Shown: positions 1 through 9,229, counted from the first letter of the stretch. The stretch is DNA of 64,000 nucleotides from Alistipes sp. (GCA_017381935.1 JAFOBG010000005.1:1-64000), one strand, 5' to 3'. Made by a program: numbers and translations. The notes: generated by a model not told the origin, from the sequence alone.

Positions 1-3
1 AGT

Positions 4-24
4 GGGAGAGGAAAAACCTCTCCC
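4..24 (-). terminator. Terminator-like hairpin after tuf
   Basis: An 8-bp perfect stem (gggagagg / cctctccc) with a 5-nt loop lies 19 nt beyond the tuf stop codon in the direction of transcription. The window edge hides whether a U-run follows, so it could be a terminator or a processing hairpin. Confidence 0.55.
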
Positions 25-42
25 TATTGTTGTCGAGAAAAA

Positions 43-1227
43 TTACTCAACGATAGAAAGTACCTGACCAGCACCTACTGTACGACCACCCTCACGGATT
101 GCGAAACGCAGACCCTCGTTGATAGCTACAGGATAGATAAGAGTTACAGTGATAGTAACGTGGTCTCCTGGCATTACCATATCTACACCCTCTGGAAGAG
201 CTACCTCACCGGTAACGTCCATTGTACGGAGGTAGAACTGAGGACGATACTTGTTGTGGAATGGAGTATGACGACCACCCTCTTCCTTCTTAAGGATATA
301 AACCTCAGCAGTGAACTTAGTGTGTGGCTTGATAGAACCTGGCTTAGCTACAACCATACCACGCTTAACCTCCTTCTTATCGATACCACGGAGGAGCAAA
401 CCTACGTTATCACCAGCCTCACCCTCATCGAGGAGCTTACGGAACATCTCAACACCTGTACAAGTAGAGTTCATTGACTTCTCGCCAAGACCTACGATCT
501 CAACTGGATCACCAACGTGGATGATACCTGTCTCGATACGACCTGTTACTACAGTACCACGACCTGTGATTGAGAATACGTCCTCAACTGGCATAAGGAA
601 TGGCTTCTCGTTCTCACGAGCTGGGATTGGAATGTACTCATCAACATGGTTCATGAGCTCCATAATCTTCTCCTCCCACTGTGGCTCACCGTTAAGACCA
701 CCGAGTGCAGAACCGCGAATGATAGGGCAGTCCTCATCGAAGTCATACTTAGCGAGAAGGTCGCGAACCTCCATCTCAACGAGGTCGAGCATCTCAGCGT
801 CGTCAACCATATCACACTTGTTAAGGAAAACAACGATCTTAGGAACGTTTACCTGCTTTGCAAGAAGAACGTGCTCGTTAGTCTGAGGCATAGGACCGTC
901 AGTAGCAGCAACTACGAGGATAGCACCATCCATCTGAGCAGCACCGGTAACCATGTTCTTTACATAGTCGGCGTGGCCTGGGCAGTCTACGTGAGCGTAG
1001 TGACGGTTAGCAGTCTGATACTCAACGTGAGCAGTGTTGATGGTGATACCACGCTCCTTCTCCTCTGGTGCGTTATCGATAGAGTCGAATGAACGAAGCT
1101 CAGAGAGACCCTTCTTTGCAAGAACGGTAGTGATAGCAGCAGTAAGAGTAGTCTTACCGTGGTCTACGTGACCGATAGTACCGATGTTTACGTGCGGTTT
1201 CGAGCGGTCAAATTTTTCTTTTGCCAT
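43..1227 (-). CDS. tuf: Elongation factor Tu
   Basis: GTPase that delivers aminoacyl-tRNA to the ribosomal A site in the cytoplasm. The 394-residue product has full family length. The G domain shows the P-loop GHVDHGKT at residues 19-26, DCPGH near 81-85 and NKCD near 136-139, followed by the two beta-barrel domains with the typical [11 protein letters not shown] segment. It lies downstream of three tRNA genes on the same strand, an arrangement common in Bacteroidota, where tRNA-Trp, secE and nusG usually follow; those would be off the left edge. No TAnnTTTG box is seen in the 110 nt before the start, so it is probably co-transcribed with the tRNAs. Confidence 0.98.
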   Translation of the reverse strand: MAKEKFDRSKPHVNIGTIGHVDHGKTTLTAAITTVLAKKGLSELRSFDSIDNAPEEKERGITINTAHVEYQTANRHYAHVDCPGHADYVKNMVTGAAQMDGAILVVAATDGPMPQTNEHVLLAKQVNVPKIVVFLNKCDMVDDAEMLDLVEMEVRDLLAKYDFDEDCPIIRGSALGGLNGEPQWEEKIMELMNHVDEYIPIPARENEKPFLMPVEDVFSITGRGTVVTGRIETGIIHVGDPVEIVGLGEKSMNSTCTGVEMFRKLLDEGEAGDNVGLLLRGIDKKEVKRGMVVAKPGSIKPHTKFTAEVYILKKEEGGRHTPFHNKYRPQFYLRTMDVTGEVALPEGVDMVMPGDHVTITVTLIYPVAINEGLRFAIREGGRTVGAGQVLSIVE

Positions 1228-1301
1228 AGCTTTAAAATTATTAAGTTTTTAAAAAGTTACTTTTATATTTTGTTTTAAGGTTTCCTTGTTATACCATGCA
1301 A

Positions 1302-1329
1302 GCAATACACCCGATTTGGGGTGTATTGC
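1302..1329. other. Perfect 11-bp hairpin between tRNA-Gly and tuf
   Basis: gcaatacaccc and gggtgtattgc pair perfectly around a 6-nt loop, about 75 nt upstream of the tuf ATG and just downstream of tRNA-Gly. No U-run follows on the minus strand, so it is not an obvious terminator. It may be a processing or stability element separating the tRNAs from the tuf message. Confidence 0.6.
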
Positions 1330-1338
1330 AAACACTAG

Positions 1339-1411
1339 AGCGGAAGACGAGGCTCAAACTCGCGACCCTCAGCTTGGAAGGCTGATGCTCTATCAACTGA
1401 GCTACTTCCGC
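1339..1411 (-). tRNA. tRNA-Gly (TCC)
   Basis: Reading the minus strand gives a 73-nt cloverleaf: acceptor GCGGAAG pairs with CTTCCGC, the D arm has the AGCTCAGTTGG-like sequence, the anticodon loop is CTTCCAA with anticodon TCC, and the T arm contains GAGTTTGAGCC. The CCA is not encoded. Confidence 0.93.
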
Positions 1412-1451
1412 AAGAACTCGTGCTTTTTGCGTTTCACTCTGCACTTAGTAG

Positions 1452-1534
1452 TGGGAAGAGATGGATTCGAACCACCGAAGGTAAAAACCAGCAGATTTAC
1501 AGTCTGCCCCATTTGGCCACTCTGGTATCTTCCC
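1452..1534 (-). tRNA. tRNA-Tyr (GTA)
   Basis: An 83-nt minus-strand cloverleaf with a long variable arm, typical of bacterial tRNA-Tyr. Acceptor GGGAAGA pairs with TCTTCCC, the anticodon loop is CTGTAAA with anticodon GTA, and the T loop reads GGTTCGAATCC. Confidence 0.94.
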
Positions 1535-1560
1535 GATGGTTGGAGTTTGTCTCGTTTGAG

Positions 1561-1634
1561 AGCCGATGGAGGGATTCGAACCCCCGACCAGCTGATTACA
1601 AATCAGCTGCTCTGGCCAACTGAGCTACATCGGC
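1561..1634 (-). tRNA. tRNA-Thr (TGT)
   Basis: A 74-nt minus-strand cloverleaf. Acceptor GCCGATG pairs with CATCGGC, the anticodon stem-loop GCTGATTTGTAATCAGC gives anticodon TGT, and the T loop is GGTTCGAATCC. First gene of the tRNA-tuf unit. Confidence 0.95.
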
Positions 1635-1660
1635 GATGTTATTAACCCCCAACCGAGGTG

Positions 1661-1692
1661 CAAAGATAAATGAAAAAAATTAATCTGCAAAA
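1661..1692 (-). promoter_or_regulatory. Bacteroidota-type promoter of the tRNA-tuf unit
   Basis: The minus strand reads TATCTTTG at 1661-1668 (consensus TAnnTTTG) with a TTTTG -33 element at 1688-1692, 19 nt upstream. Transcription would start a few nucleotides before tRNA-Thr. Confidence 0.75.
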
Positions 1693-2139
1693 TTTTTCGC
1701 ACAAATTTCTCATTTTTTCTCAAAGAACCTGATTTTGAGCAAAACTCTTTCGGTCTTAAGCGCAAAATCGACTGCAAAGATAGAATAGTTTTGTGAAAAA
1801 TGAAAGAGTCTGAGCATTTTTTGCAAAAAAAGTTGAATATTTCTTGATTTTTAGGCTATACCTATATATATAATAGTATTAAGGAGAGGATGTTTTTACT
1901 CGATTTATGGATATTAAGTAGATTTGGGGAGTGGATAATGCATTTTTTTATATTTTATTGTGGGAGTGTTATGTCAATAACTTAGAAAGGGTTGCACTTA
2001 CTCCTTATCAACACACAAGAAAGAGAGTTTACGGCAAAATGTCGTAAACTCTTCGTAGCTTTGATAGAAAGTCTTTGTACTCAAATGTTTTTACAAGCCC
2101 TATCTCCAAAAAGCTGGCACTATTTGTCTGACGAAGATG
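1693..2139. other. AT-rich intergenic region without a recognisable gene
   Basis: No convincing gene or RNA is seen. A second minus-strand TATCTTTG lies at 1775-1782 but has no clear -33 element. A short reading frame at 1992-2192 on the plus strand overlaps the 3' end of the next gene and has no coding signature. Confidence 0.5.
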
Positions 2140-2790
2140 CTATCTGTGTTTATGGTTGCCTCGATTGTTATGGTCGGAGCCTCTCTTGTTAGGTGGAGTA
2201 GCGCCGTGCTGAGGGCGTTGTTTGTGGTTATCATGGCGACCTACCTCATGATGTGGTGGACGTCTATCGTGCTTTGGAGGGTGCGGTGGGCGTTGAAGTT
2301 CATGGCGAGGTCTTGACTTGTGAATGTCATGATGTTTATGTTGCTTGATATGACGGCTATGGTAGCGTTTGAAGTGGTTGTATGTGCTTGCTATATTGTA
2401 ATATCGAGACTCTTTGTAGCGTATTGTGTGCCCTGAGGCGTTTGTTATGGTTGTTGTAGTGCGCCCAAAGATGTCGGTAGAGTATTTAATACGCTCTACA
2501 AGGAAACCTCTGTGGTCGTATATTGTAATAATTGTTGCACCTAGAATGTCAGTCTCGTATGTAACACTCTCGACTGTGCGACCAAATTCATCTTTGATAG
2601 TAATAATACTCTTGCCTAAAATATCTACTTCATATATCTCGCTACGGACAACATGCCCATATTGGTCGATATATTCGGTAATCTCTTTACCGAACATGTC
2701 TGTATGTGTACGAGTTCTAAGGCTCTGAGCCTCGCCAAACTGGATAAATGTAGCAGCGATAATAAACAATAAAAATCTCAATTTCTTCAT
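2140..2790 (-). CDS. Secreted repeat protein with a His-rich tail, function unknown
   Basis: Not recognised as a named family. The 216-residue product starts with a clear signal peptide (MKKLRFLLFIIAA..., cleavage near GEAQ). Residues about 25-125 contain three to four degenerate repeats of 30-32 residues with the pattern DxxGxxIxTIxDxxGxxVExxxYxTD, resembling the short beta repeats of YD/RHS- or MORN-like proteins. From about residue 135 the chain is very rich in His, Arg, Pro and Lys with almost no hydrophobic residues. The protein is likely periplasmic or surface-exposed, and the tail could bind metal ions or polyanions. It stands alone, divergent from the next gene. Confidence 0.6.
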   Translation of the reverse strand: MKKLRFLLFIIAATFIQFGEAQSLRTRTHTDMFGKEITEYIDQYGHVVRSEIYEVDILGKSIITIKDEFGRTVESVTYETDILGATIITIYDHRGFLVERIKYSTDIFGRTTTTITNASGHTIRYKESRYYNIASTYNHFKRYHSRHIKQHKHHDIHKSRPRHELQRPPHPPKHDRRPPHHEVGRHDNHKQRPQHGATPPNKRGSDHNNRGNHKHR

Positions 2791-2955
2791 AGCGCTTGGT
2801 TTTTAAAAGTTAGAGTAAAGAGGGCCCTTTAGCTATATAACGTTTGTAGAGGCGTAAATATTATATAGGCAGACAAATAGGCGAGTTTGGACTTTTATAA
2901 ATGGAGAAGAGATAAAAAATAGGTATTTATATGGTATAATGTTTTGAATTTTTAG

Positions 2956-2963
2956 TATCTTTG
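2956..2963 (+). promoter_or_regulatory. -7 box of the alpha-oxoamine synthase gene
   Basis: TATCTTTG matches the Bacteroidota TAnnTTTG box. Transcription would begin near 2970, which makes the upstream ATG at 2975 an unlikely start and favours the ATG at 3014. Confidence 0.65.
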
Positions 2964-3013
2964 CGTTATAAATAGTGATAAAAAGTAACAACTATATAAT
3001 TTTATATTGCAAT

Positions 3014-4285
3014 ATGGTAGATATTTTTGAGCGCCTTGAAAAGAATACAGGCGGACCAATTGGTCAGTACATGCAGAATGTACACGGTTATTTTGCTTTC
3101 CCAAAGCTTGAGGGCGAAATTGGCCCACACATGCGTTTCCGTGGTAAGATGATGCTCAACTGGAGCCTTAACAACTACTTGGGTCTTGCAAATCATCCGG
3201 AGGTTCGTAAGGCAGATGCTGCCGGCGCTGCTGAGTTTGGTATGGCAGCCCCTATGGGAGCTCGTATGATGAGTGGTCAGACAAAGTATCATGAGCAGTT
3301 GGAGCGTGAGTTGGCAGAGTTTGTCGGCAAGGAGGATGCCTTTTTGCTCAACTTCGGCTATCAGGGCATGATCTCGATTATCGACTGTCTGCTTACCCCA
3401 CGTGATGTTGTTGTCTATGATGCAGAGGCTCATGCTTGTATTATCGACGGTCTTCGTCTGCACAAGGGCAAGCGTTTCGTATATGGCCATAATGACGAGG
3501 CTTCATTGCGTCTTCAGCTTAAGCATGCAACAGAGCTTGCAGAGGAGCAGCGTGGTGGTGTACTCGTAATTACTGAGGGTGTATTCGGCATGAAGGGAGA
3601 TTTGGGCTTCCTCGATGTTATTGTAAAGGCGAAGAAGGACTTTAACTTCCGTCTGCTTGTTGATGATGCTCACGGCTTTGGTACTATGGGTCCTGGTGGT
3701 CGTGGTACAGCAGCTCACTTCGGTGTTGTAGATGGCGTAGATGTGCTTTTCAATACCTTCGCAAAGTCTATGGCAGGTATCGGTGCATTTGTATCAGGTC
3801 CACGTTGGCTTATCAACCTCTTCCGTTATAATATGCGTTCACAGCTCTATGCAAAGTCTCTTCCAATGCCTATGGTTATCGGTGCTCTTAAGCGTCTTGA
3901 GCTTATCCGTAACCATCCTGAGTATCAGGAGAAGTTGTGGGAGATTACTCGTGCGCTTCAGAGTGGTCTTAAGGCAAACGGTTTTGAGATTGGTGTTACC
4001 CAGTCTCCTGTAACTCCTGTCTATATGAAGGGCGGTAATGAGGAGGGTACAAACCTTATCGTTGACCTGCGTGAGAACTATGGAGTATTCTGTTCTATTG
4101 TAATCTATCCTGTTATCCCTAAGGGGGAGATTATCTTGCGTGTAATCCCTACCGCAGCCCATACAATGGAGGATGTAGAATATACAATCAATGCCTTCAA
4201 GGCTGTGCGAGATAAGTTCGAGTCAGGCTACTATAGCTCAATGCCTATCCCAATGAAGGCGGATCCGGACTTTAAGGTGAGATAG
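3014..4285 (+). CDS. spt: Alpha-oxoamine synthase, probable serine palmitoyltransferase
   Basis: PLP enzyme that condenses an amino acid with an acyl-CoA. In Bacteroidota, members of this form (about 400 residues, beginning with a GYFAFPKLEG-like segment) are thought to make 3-ketosphinganine from serine and palmitoyl-CoA, the first step of sphingolipid synthesis. Visible features are the VDDAHGFG motif (His near residue 220) and the PLP lysine in TFAKSM (about K251). The start at 3014 (MVDIF) is preferred because a -7 box lies at 2956-2963. It is monocistronic with its own terminator. 2-amino-3-ketobutyrate-CoA ligase or BioF activity cannot be ruled out, but no kbl/tdh or bio genes adjoin it. 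Confidence 0.75.
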   Translation: MVDIFERLEKNTGGPIGQYMQNVHGYFAFPKLEGEIGPHMRFRGKMMLNWSLNNYLGLANHPEVRKADAAGAAEFGMAAPMGARMMSGQTKYHEQLERELAEFVGKEDAFLLNFGYQGMISIIDCLLTPRDVVVYDAEAHACIIDGLRLHKGKRFVYGHNDEASLRLQLKHATELAEEQRGGVLVITEGVFGMKGDLGFLDVIVKAKKDFNFRLLVDDAHGFGTMGPGGRGTAAHFGVVDGVDVLFNTFAKSMAGIGAFVSGPRWLINLFRYNMRSQLYAKSLPMPMVIGALKRLELIRNHPEYQEKLWEITRALQSGLKANGFEIGVTQSPVTPVYMKGGNEEGTNLIVDLRENYGVFCSIVIYPVIPKGEIILRVIPTAAHTMEDVEYTINAFKAVRDKFESGYYSSMPIPMKADPDFKVR

Positions 4286-4323
4286 TATCACTTTAAGATA
4301 GCCTTACAGCTATTACAATAAAA

Positions 4324-4358
4324 GGGAGATTGCTTGAATAAGTAATCTCTCTTTTCTT
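4324..4358 (+). terminator. Intrinsic terminator after spt
   Basis: gggagattgctt pairs with aagtaatctctc (with G-U pairs) around a 4-nt loop, followed by TTTTCTTT. Confidence 0.75.
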
Positions 4359-4417
4359 TGTGCTCTCTGCAATAGTCACTACGGACAAAGATGAGCAACA
4401 GCAAAATTGCGTGGTTA

Positions 4418-6448
4418 TTACCATTTAGGGCGAATGCCGATAAATATTTCAAAGTTTATGCCCGGCATAGGTCGTGATAGTACAGATAGGTACTCTTCGT
4501 CGAATAGGTTATTTACAGAGCCTTTCAGGTTAAGGTCGGCCCATGAGAGGTTGATATTTTTTTCGAGAGATATGTTACTCATAAAGTATGGAGGCAGGGT
4601 ACCTGTGAGAGATATGTCGTTACTTGACATGGTAAATCGGGTGCTATAGTAGCACCATTTATAGAGGAATGACCACCCTTGCCATGATAGTTTTCCGGTA
4701 ACGGTAGAGGTCAGTCGTGGTACATAAGGGAGTTGTTTGCCTACAGATTGGTCGGCAGCCGAGCGAGGTTCTCCATTGTTTATAGATGGAGTCCATGAGA
4801 GGGAGCCATTTAGCTCTAAGAGCCACTTTTTTGTCAGGGCTACGCTTAGGTCGGCCTTTAGCTCTACGCCGTATGCGTGGACATCTTTGATGTTGTCAGG
4901 CGAGAAGAAGCCTTTAGCTGTCGGGAGCCAAATAATCCAATCCTCGATGTAAGACTCAAACCAATTTGCCGAGCCTGAGAAGGAGTATATACCACTCTTG
5001 CCTACGGCAAAGCTAAGTCCAACGTCGTAGGTCCAGCCACTCTCCTTTTTGAGGTCTGGATTTCCTCCAGGGAGAAAGTAGAGGTCGTTGAGCGTCGGGA
5101 AGCGGAAGTTTCGGGATACAGAGCCCTTTGCAACGATGTTACCACGCTCTGAGAGCACGCCATCTATAAATAGCGCCGGTATGATAGGGGTCCAATCACG
5201 ACCAAACATCTCTTCACGAAGTACAGCTGAGATGCCGAAACGCTCAGTTGGTCTCCATTTGGCAGATAGAGAGCCTGAAAGCTCTATGCGGGCTTTGCGA
5301 TAGCCTATAATGCCTGTATCTCCTTGCTGTAAGACTATATTTTTGTCTCTACTCTCGGCAAAGTGCTGATGTGCAGATAGATTGGCGGTAAATAGCCATT
5401 TGCTACCTATATAATACTCGGCCTCAGCTTGGGCGTAGAGGGTATTTACACGACTGCGAGAGCGTGTCATGTGGGCCATTATGCCATTACCTAAGTCTCG
5501 CTTGTAATCGTATGCCATCCAAGTATGAATGTATCCTGCACGGGCAGCAACCTTCCATGTAGAGGCTAAATGGTCCCATGAGAGTACGCCTCGGAAGGTC
5601 TGCTCACGCTGGCGATTGTCAAAGTCGGTGTCGCTGCCGTGGTCAACGGTAAGCATAGCAAGCTCTCTGTTGGAGTTGATGTACCACGCATTGATGCCGA
5701 AACGGTCTTTTTTGCCCGTGTTGTAATACGCCTCTTGAAGGAGATGAAAATCCTTGAATGACCCACTACGGTTAATCTCTATAGGGTAGTATTGGCCGAT
5801 GATATTCATTTGGCTGTCGTAGATATTCTCCTTTTTGTCGTGGTTGCGGAACTTGTACTCATTTGGAGATGAGCTATATACGACACGTGTAGAGAGCTGC
5901 CAATTCTTGTCTCCGTATGTGAGACGCAGAAACTCGTCAAAGGTCTTAAAAGAGCCTATGCCTTGAATATATTGTAGTCCGAAACCTCGATTTTGTGCAG
6001 GGGTAGTGGATAGTTTTACCGCACCACCTATGCCACCACCGGTCTCGTTGACCGAGGAGGTGCCATGTAGTAGCGATGCATCGTCAATAAAGTAGGATGG
6101 AATCATCGAAAAGTCGGTCATTCCGAGCATGGGATTGTTTATCCTCATACCGTTCCATGTTACCTGAGTGTGCGAGGGGGAGGTACCTCTAAAGGCGACA
6201 GTAGAGAGTGTTGCTCGACCGTAGTTTTTGACAAATATAGAGGAGTTGAATGCCAAAATATCGGCCATTGACAGGGCGATGTTCTCCTTTAGGGAGACAG
6301 AGTCGAGAGCAGTCTGCTGTACGCCTATCTGTTTCATCGGGCGACGTCCCAGCACGGTTATCTCTCGTATAGATACAGTGCGTTCCTGAGCTGTGGCAGA
6401 AACTGCCATAGCTGTCAGAAGGACAAGTATGTACCCGAAACGTCTCAT
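4418..6448 (-). CDS. btuB: TonB-dependent vitamin B12 receptor, BtuB-like
   Basis: Outer-membrane active transporter, expected to import cobalamin using TonB energy. The product of about 676 residues has a signal peptide (ending SATAQ), a plug domain (about residues 25-150, with EITVLGRR, an AFRG segment and the glycine-rich ETGGGIGGAVKL) and a long beta barrel ending in aromatic GIRPKW, as outer-membrane barrels do. The ATG at 6448 forms an ATGA overlap with the stop of the BtuG-like gene, which favours it over the upstream ATG at 6457. It is the last gene of the riboswitch-controlled operon; substrate specificity is inferred from that riboswitch and the BtuG-like neighbour. Confidence 0.87.
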   Translation of the reverse strand: MRRFGYILVLLTAMAVSATAQERTVSIREITVLGRRPMKQIGVQQTALDSVSLKENIALSMADILAFNSSIFVKNYGRATLSTVAFRGTSPSHTQVTWNGMRINNPMLGMTDFSMIPSYFIDDASLLHGTSSVNETGGGIGGAVKLSTTPAQNRGFGLQYIQGIGSFKTFDEFLRLTYGDKNWQLSTRVVYSSSPNEYKFRNHDKKENIYDSQMNIIGQYYPIEINRSGSFKDFHLLQEAYYNTGKKDRFGINAWYINSNRELAMLTVDHGSDTDFDNRQREQTFRGVLSWDHLASTWKVAARAGYIHTWMAYDYKRDLGNGIMAHMTRSRSRVNTLYAQAEAEYYIGSKWLFTANLSAHQHFAESRDKNIVLQQGDTGIIGYRKARIELSGSLSAKWRPTERFGISAVLREEMFGRDWTPIIPALFIDGVLSERGNIVAKGSVSRNFRFPTLNDLYFLPGGNPDLKKESGWTYDVGLSFAVGKSGIYSFSGSANWFESYIEDWIIWLPTAKGFFSPDNIKDVHAYGVELKADLSVALTKKWLLELNGSLSWTPSINNGEPRSAADQSVGKQLPYVPRLTSTVTGKLSWQGWSFLYKWCYYSTRFTMSSNDISLTGTLPPYFMSNISLEKNINLSWADLNLKGSVNNLFDEEYLSVLSRPMPGINFEIFIGIRPKW

Positions 6449-7518
6449 TTCCAACAAAAACCTCCAGGGATAATGCCTACATAGAAGCTGTCAATCAACT
6501 CTCCACTCTGCGAGTAGCGATATATCATGCCTTGCTGTGAGTAATCTATAGCGTCAGCGATATATACATCCTCATTTATAGGCGAGACTGTAAGACCATA
6601 ATATTTTGTACCACGACTCTCAATTAGAGGTCGAATAGGGGTCGAAGTGGCCGTAACATCCATAGCCCAAATGTCGTCATTAATCCAATATAGACGCTCT
6701 TTTGTGCCGTTAGTCTGTAGTTCACTTGGGCTGTCGTTAAAGCCGAACTTAAATTGAGCCTCTACTGTAAAACTCTCTGGGTCAATACGATATAGCGAAG
6801 GTGCCTCATGCCCATAAGGAGAGTCGGCAAAGCCTCCGTCGGTTATTGTCCATAGCTTACCATGGCAATCTAACACAAGCGAGGTCGGCTGTATGCCTAC
6901 AGTAAGGGAGGCTACAACGCTATCTGTCTGAGTGTCGATTTTCAGGATGCGGTTTTGGTATGACCAGCAGTTGACATAGAGGTAGTTGCCATATTGAACC
7001 ATCTGCTCTGTAGAGCCACTCTCCATAGTCATATCCGGCACCTCAATATAGCCTGTTATCTGGTAGCGCTTCGGATTTACGATAAATATACGGTTATCCC
7101 ATAGTTGGGTTATATAGGCCTTTTCGTCAGAGACAAAGTGGATATATCGAGGCGAGGTAAGTCCTGTAATTCGCCCTATCTCCTTGAAAGTAGTACAATC
7201 AATGGCAAAGACAACATGAGAGTTGTTTACCACAATCCATCCCACACCATCCCTTATGACCATACTCTGGGCCACATCGCCCAACTTCATGCCGTTAGCA
7301 CGGTAGAAACACTCGTTTAAAATGCTCTTTGTCTGAGGGTCGTAGTAGGATAGTGTTGCATTGCCATATTGGAAGTTGCCTTCGTTACAGATGAACAGCC
7401 CCGACTGACCTACCCTAAACTCTTCCATAGTTCCATACTCCCACTTCATGCAGCTCTGAAGAGCTGAAAGACAGAGGATTATGGCAACAATCAAATATCT
7501 GAATCGGGAGCTGTTCAT
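6445..7518 (-). CDS. btuG: BtuG-like surface lipoprotein, seven-bladed propeller (DUF5074/YncE-like)
   Basis: Predicted surface lipoprotein that captures cobalamin with very high affinity and hands it to BtuB, as established for Bacteroides BtuG. The lipobox (ALQSC) follows a short hydrophobic segment when translation starts at the ATG at 7518. The mature protein begins with the family-typical GLFICNEGNFQYGNATLSYY segment and continues as repeated beta-propeller blades (GWIVVNNS, AYITQLWDNRI, LYVNCWSYQNRI, VYIADA). The longest frame begins at 7545 inside the upstream gene; the 7518 start leaves a 4-nt gap and puts the signal peptide at the N terminus. It overlaps btuB by 4 nt. Confidence 0.85.
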   Translation of the reverse strand: MNSSRFRYLIVAIILCLSALQSCMKWEYGTMEEFRVGQSGLFICNEGNFQYGNATLSYYDPQTKSILNECFYRANGMKLGDVAQSMVIRDGVGWIVVNNSHVVFAIDCTTFKEIGRITGLTSPRYIHFVSDEKAYITQLWDNRIFIVNPKRYQITGYIEVPDMTMESGSTEQMVQYGNYLYVNCWSYQNRILKIDTQTDSVVASLTVGIQPTSLVLDCHGKLWTITDGGFADSPYGHEAPSLYRIDPESFTVEAQFKFGFNDSPSELQTNGTKERLYWINDDIWAMDVTATSTPIRPLIESRGTKYYGLTVSPINEDVYIADAIDYSQQGMIYRYSQSGELIDSFYVGIIPGGFCWK

Positions 7519-7522
7519 ATCT

Positions 7523-9226
7523 CTATTCAAGGCTGTAAATGTCAAAAATCTCAGTTGAGTTCTCGCCTAACCAACCACTCTTTGTGTTGCAGGCGGTCTG
7601 TACTTTGACAAAATCAATGTGATGAAGTTCTATCTTTTCGCCCATGCAATCTATGGCGTTGGAGATGTCAAAACCATTTGGCATCGCCTTACCCTCACTG
7701 CCCTCTGCTGTAGATAGACGGTCTATTGAGGAGTAGTTGTCGGCATAACCCCAATCGTATGGCGGCTGAATCCACATTGCACCGTTGCCATACTTGTCAT
7801 AGTTGCGCTCTTTTAGTCGTGTGCCACGCAGAGTATAGCTGTCAGAGGCAATCCATTGAGGGTAGTAATAGTCCTGCTTATGGTATGTAGGCAGATAGTC
7901 TATCACGCCACTATTACCATAGTTGTCTCGCCATTCGACAGCCATTCCTGCACCACTTGGGCGGAAGTAGGTAACGGCATAGTTTTGTATAGTCTCGCTT
8001 TTACCTGTCTCTGAGCCTGCAAGCTCATACCAGGTGTCATTTGGGAGTCTGTCTCCATTCTCGTCCTGCATAACCCAGACAATACCTGGCTCGGAGGAGG
8101 AGTTAAAAGAGTTTCCTGCCACAGCAAAGTCGTAACCCTCTTTGTTGCTTACACTATGGTCAAAGCCCACGACAATAAATCCTCCAAAACCGCCAAGGCT
8201 TAGATATAGTCCATCTCTCATCCTTGCCTCAGCTACACAACACGCCTCTGTAGGGGTTGAGGCTGTATATTGATCGCCTATAAATTGGCCAGGGGCAGGG
8301 GTGTACTGATAGACCTTATGCCAACTTTTGCTGCTTGATGGGGTGGCAGGGGTGTAGTACTTGTCTTGAGGATATACATCGACAGTAAATATGTGGCTTA
8401 TAACAAGTGGCTCATCACCTCGAAGAGTTGAGGCTGTCGCCTTAATGGTGTGTCGGCCTACGCTTGTTGGGGTATAGATGTAGTACGGCTCTCGGCTTGC
8501 ATCTTGAGGTTGGTTGTTTGACAGCCAATAGTAGCTTACATTCTCAGTGTCGCTCATCTCGGTAGGGATAATGGCTATCTTGCGCCCAACAACGGTGTGA
8601 AGCTCCAAAGAGTCAAACTCCCAAACAAACGGCATCTGGTCGGCCGAAAGAACCTCGATTTCAACCGTGTCGCTACTCTTTCCGTCGCTATTTGAGGCGG
8701 TAACGGTAAGGGTGTGCTTGCCTAAAGTTGAGGCATTGAAAAGATAGCCGTACTCTCCCTCTACCGGTTGGCCGTTGAGGGCCCAAGCAATTGTCGTTGG
8801 GAGCGAAACCTGCTTTACAGTAGCGTTAAAGAGGTAGTACGAACCCAAAACAAGAGTCATTGTAGGCGAGCCTGTAAGAGTTACGGTAGGAGTCTCCAAA
8901 TCGACAACATCAATACGAATCTCCTCTTGAGCCGTTCCAAATGGGGTGGTAACGGTAAGGGTGATGTAGTACTGCCCACTCTGAGTATGGCTAAAAGTGA
9001 GTGTCGGGGTTTGGCTTATTGTCTCTCCATCGCAGCTCCAGCAGTACTGCGCATCCTCTACAGAAGAGTATTGCGGAGTGATGACAATCTGCCTTCCCAC
9101 CTTAACAGTGTAGAGTCTCGAAGAGCCCTCAAAGGCAATCTGTGGGGGTACGGTGGTTGTGATTACATCGTCTATATTACAAGATGATGTAATCAACAAT
9201 ACCATAATGTAAATAAAAAATCTCAT
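7523..9226 (-). CDS. PKD/Ig-like surface lipoprotein of the B12 operon
   Basis: Function not established. The 567-residue product has a lipoprotein signal peptide (LITSSC). Residues about 25-285 form three consecutive beta-sandwich repeats of roughly 85-90 residues, each with a PKD-like core (YCWSCDGETIS..., IAWALNGQPV..., YYWLSNNQPQ... followed by GxHTLTVTASN-type strands). The C-terminal half (about 300-567) is a separate globular region rich in Tyr, Trp and Gly, with segments such as GGFGGFIVVGFDHSV and a terminal SGWLGENSTEIFDIYSLE. It lies 3 nt downstream of the DUF4465 gene and 4 nt upstream of the BtuG-like gene, so it is under the same riboswitch and is probably an accessory B12-capture component. 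Confidence 0.7.
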   Translation of the reverse strand: MRFFIYIMVLLITSSCNIDDVITTTVPPQIAFEGSSRLYTVKVGRQIVITPQYSSVEDAQYCWSCDGETISQTPTLTFSHTQSGQYYITLTVTTPFGTAQEEIRIDVVDLETPTVTLTGSPTMTLVLGSYYLFNATVKQVSLPTTIAWALNGQPVEGEYGYLFNASTLGKHTLTVTASNSDGKSSDTVEIEVLSADQMPFVWEFDSLELHTVVGRKIAIIPTEMSDTENVSYYWLSNNQPQDASREPYYIYTPTSVGRHTIKATASTLRGDEPLVISHIFTVDVYPQDKYYTPATPSSSKSWHKVYQYTPAPGQFIGDQYTASTPTEACCVAEARMRDGLYLSLGGFGGFIVVGFDHSVSNKEGYDFAVAGNSFNSSSEPGIVWVMQDENGDRLPNDTWYELAGSETGKSETIQNYAVTYFRPSGAGMAVEWRDNYGNSGVIDYLPTYHKQDYYYPQWIASDSYTLRGTRLKERNYDKYGNGAMWIQPPYDWGYADNYSSIDRLSTAEGSEGKAMPNGFDISNAIDCMGEKIELHHIDFVKVQTACNTKSGWLGENSTEIFDIYSLE

Positions 9227-9229
9227 CTG

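Noticed and set aside
160-1092. Plus-strand frames across tuf
   Set aside because: Shadows of a highly conserved gene; no independent coding signature.
1286-1645. Plus-strand frame of about 119 codons
   Set aside because: Runs antisense through the three tRNA genes.
1992-2192. Possible 66-residue protein
   Set aside because: Overlaps the end of the His-rich gene, with no promoter, signal or recognisable motif.
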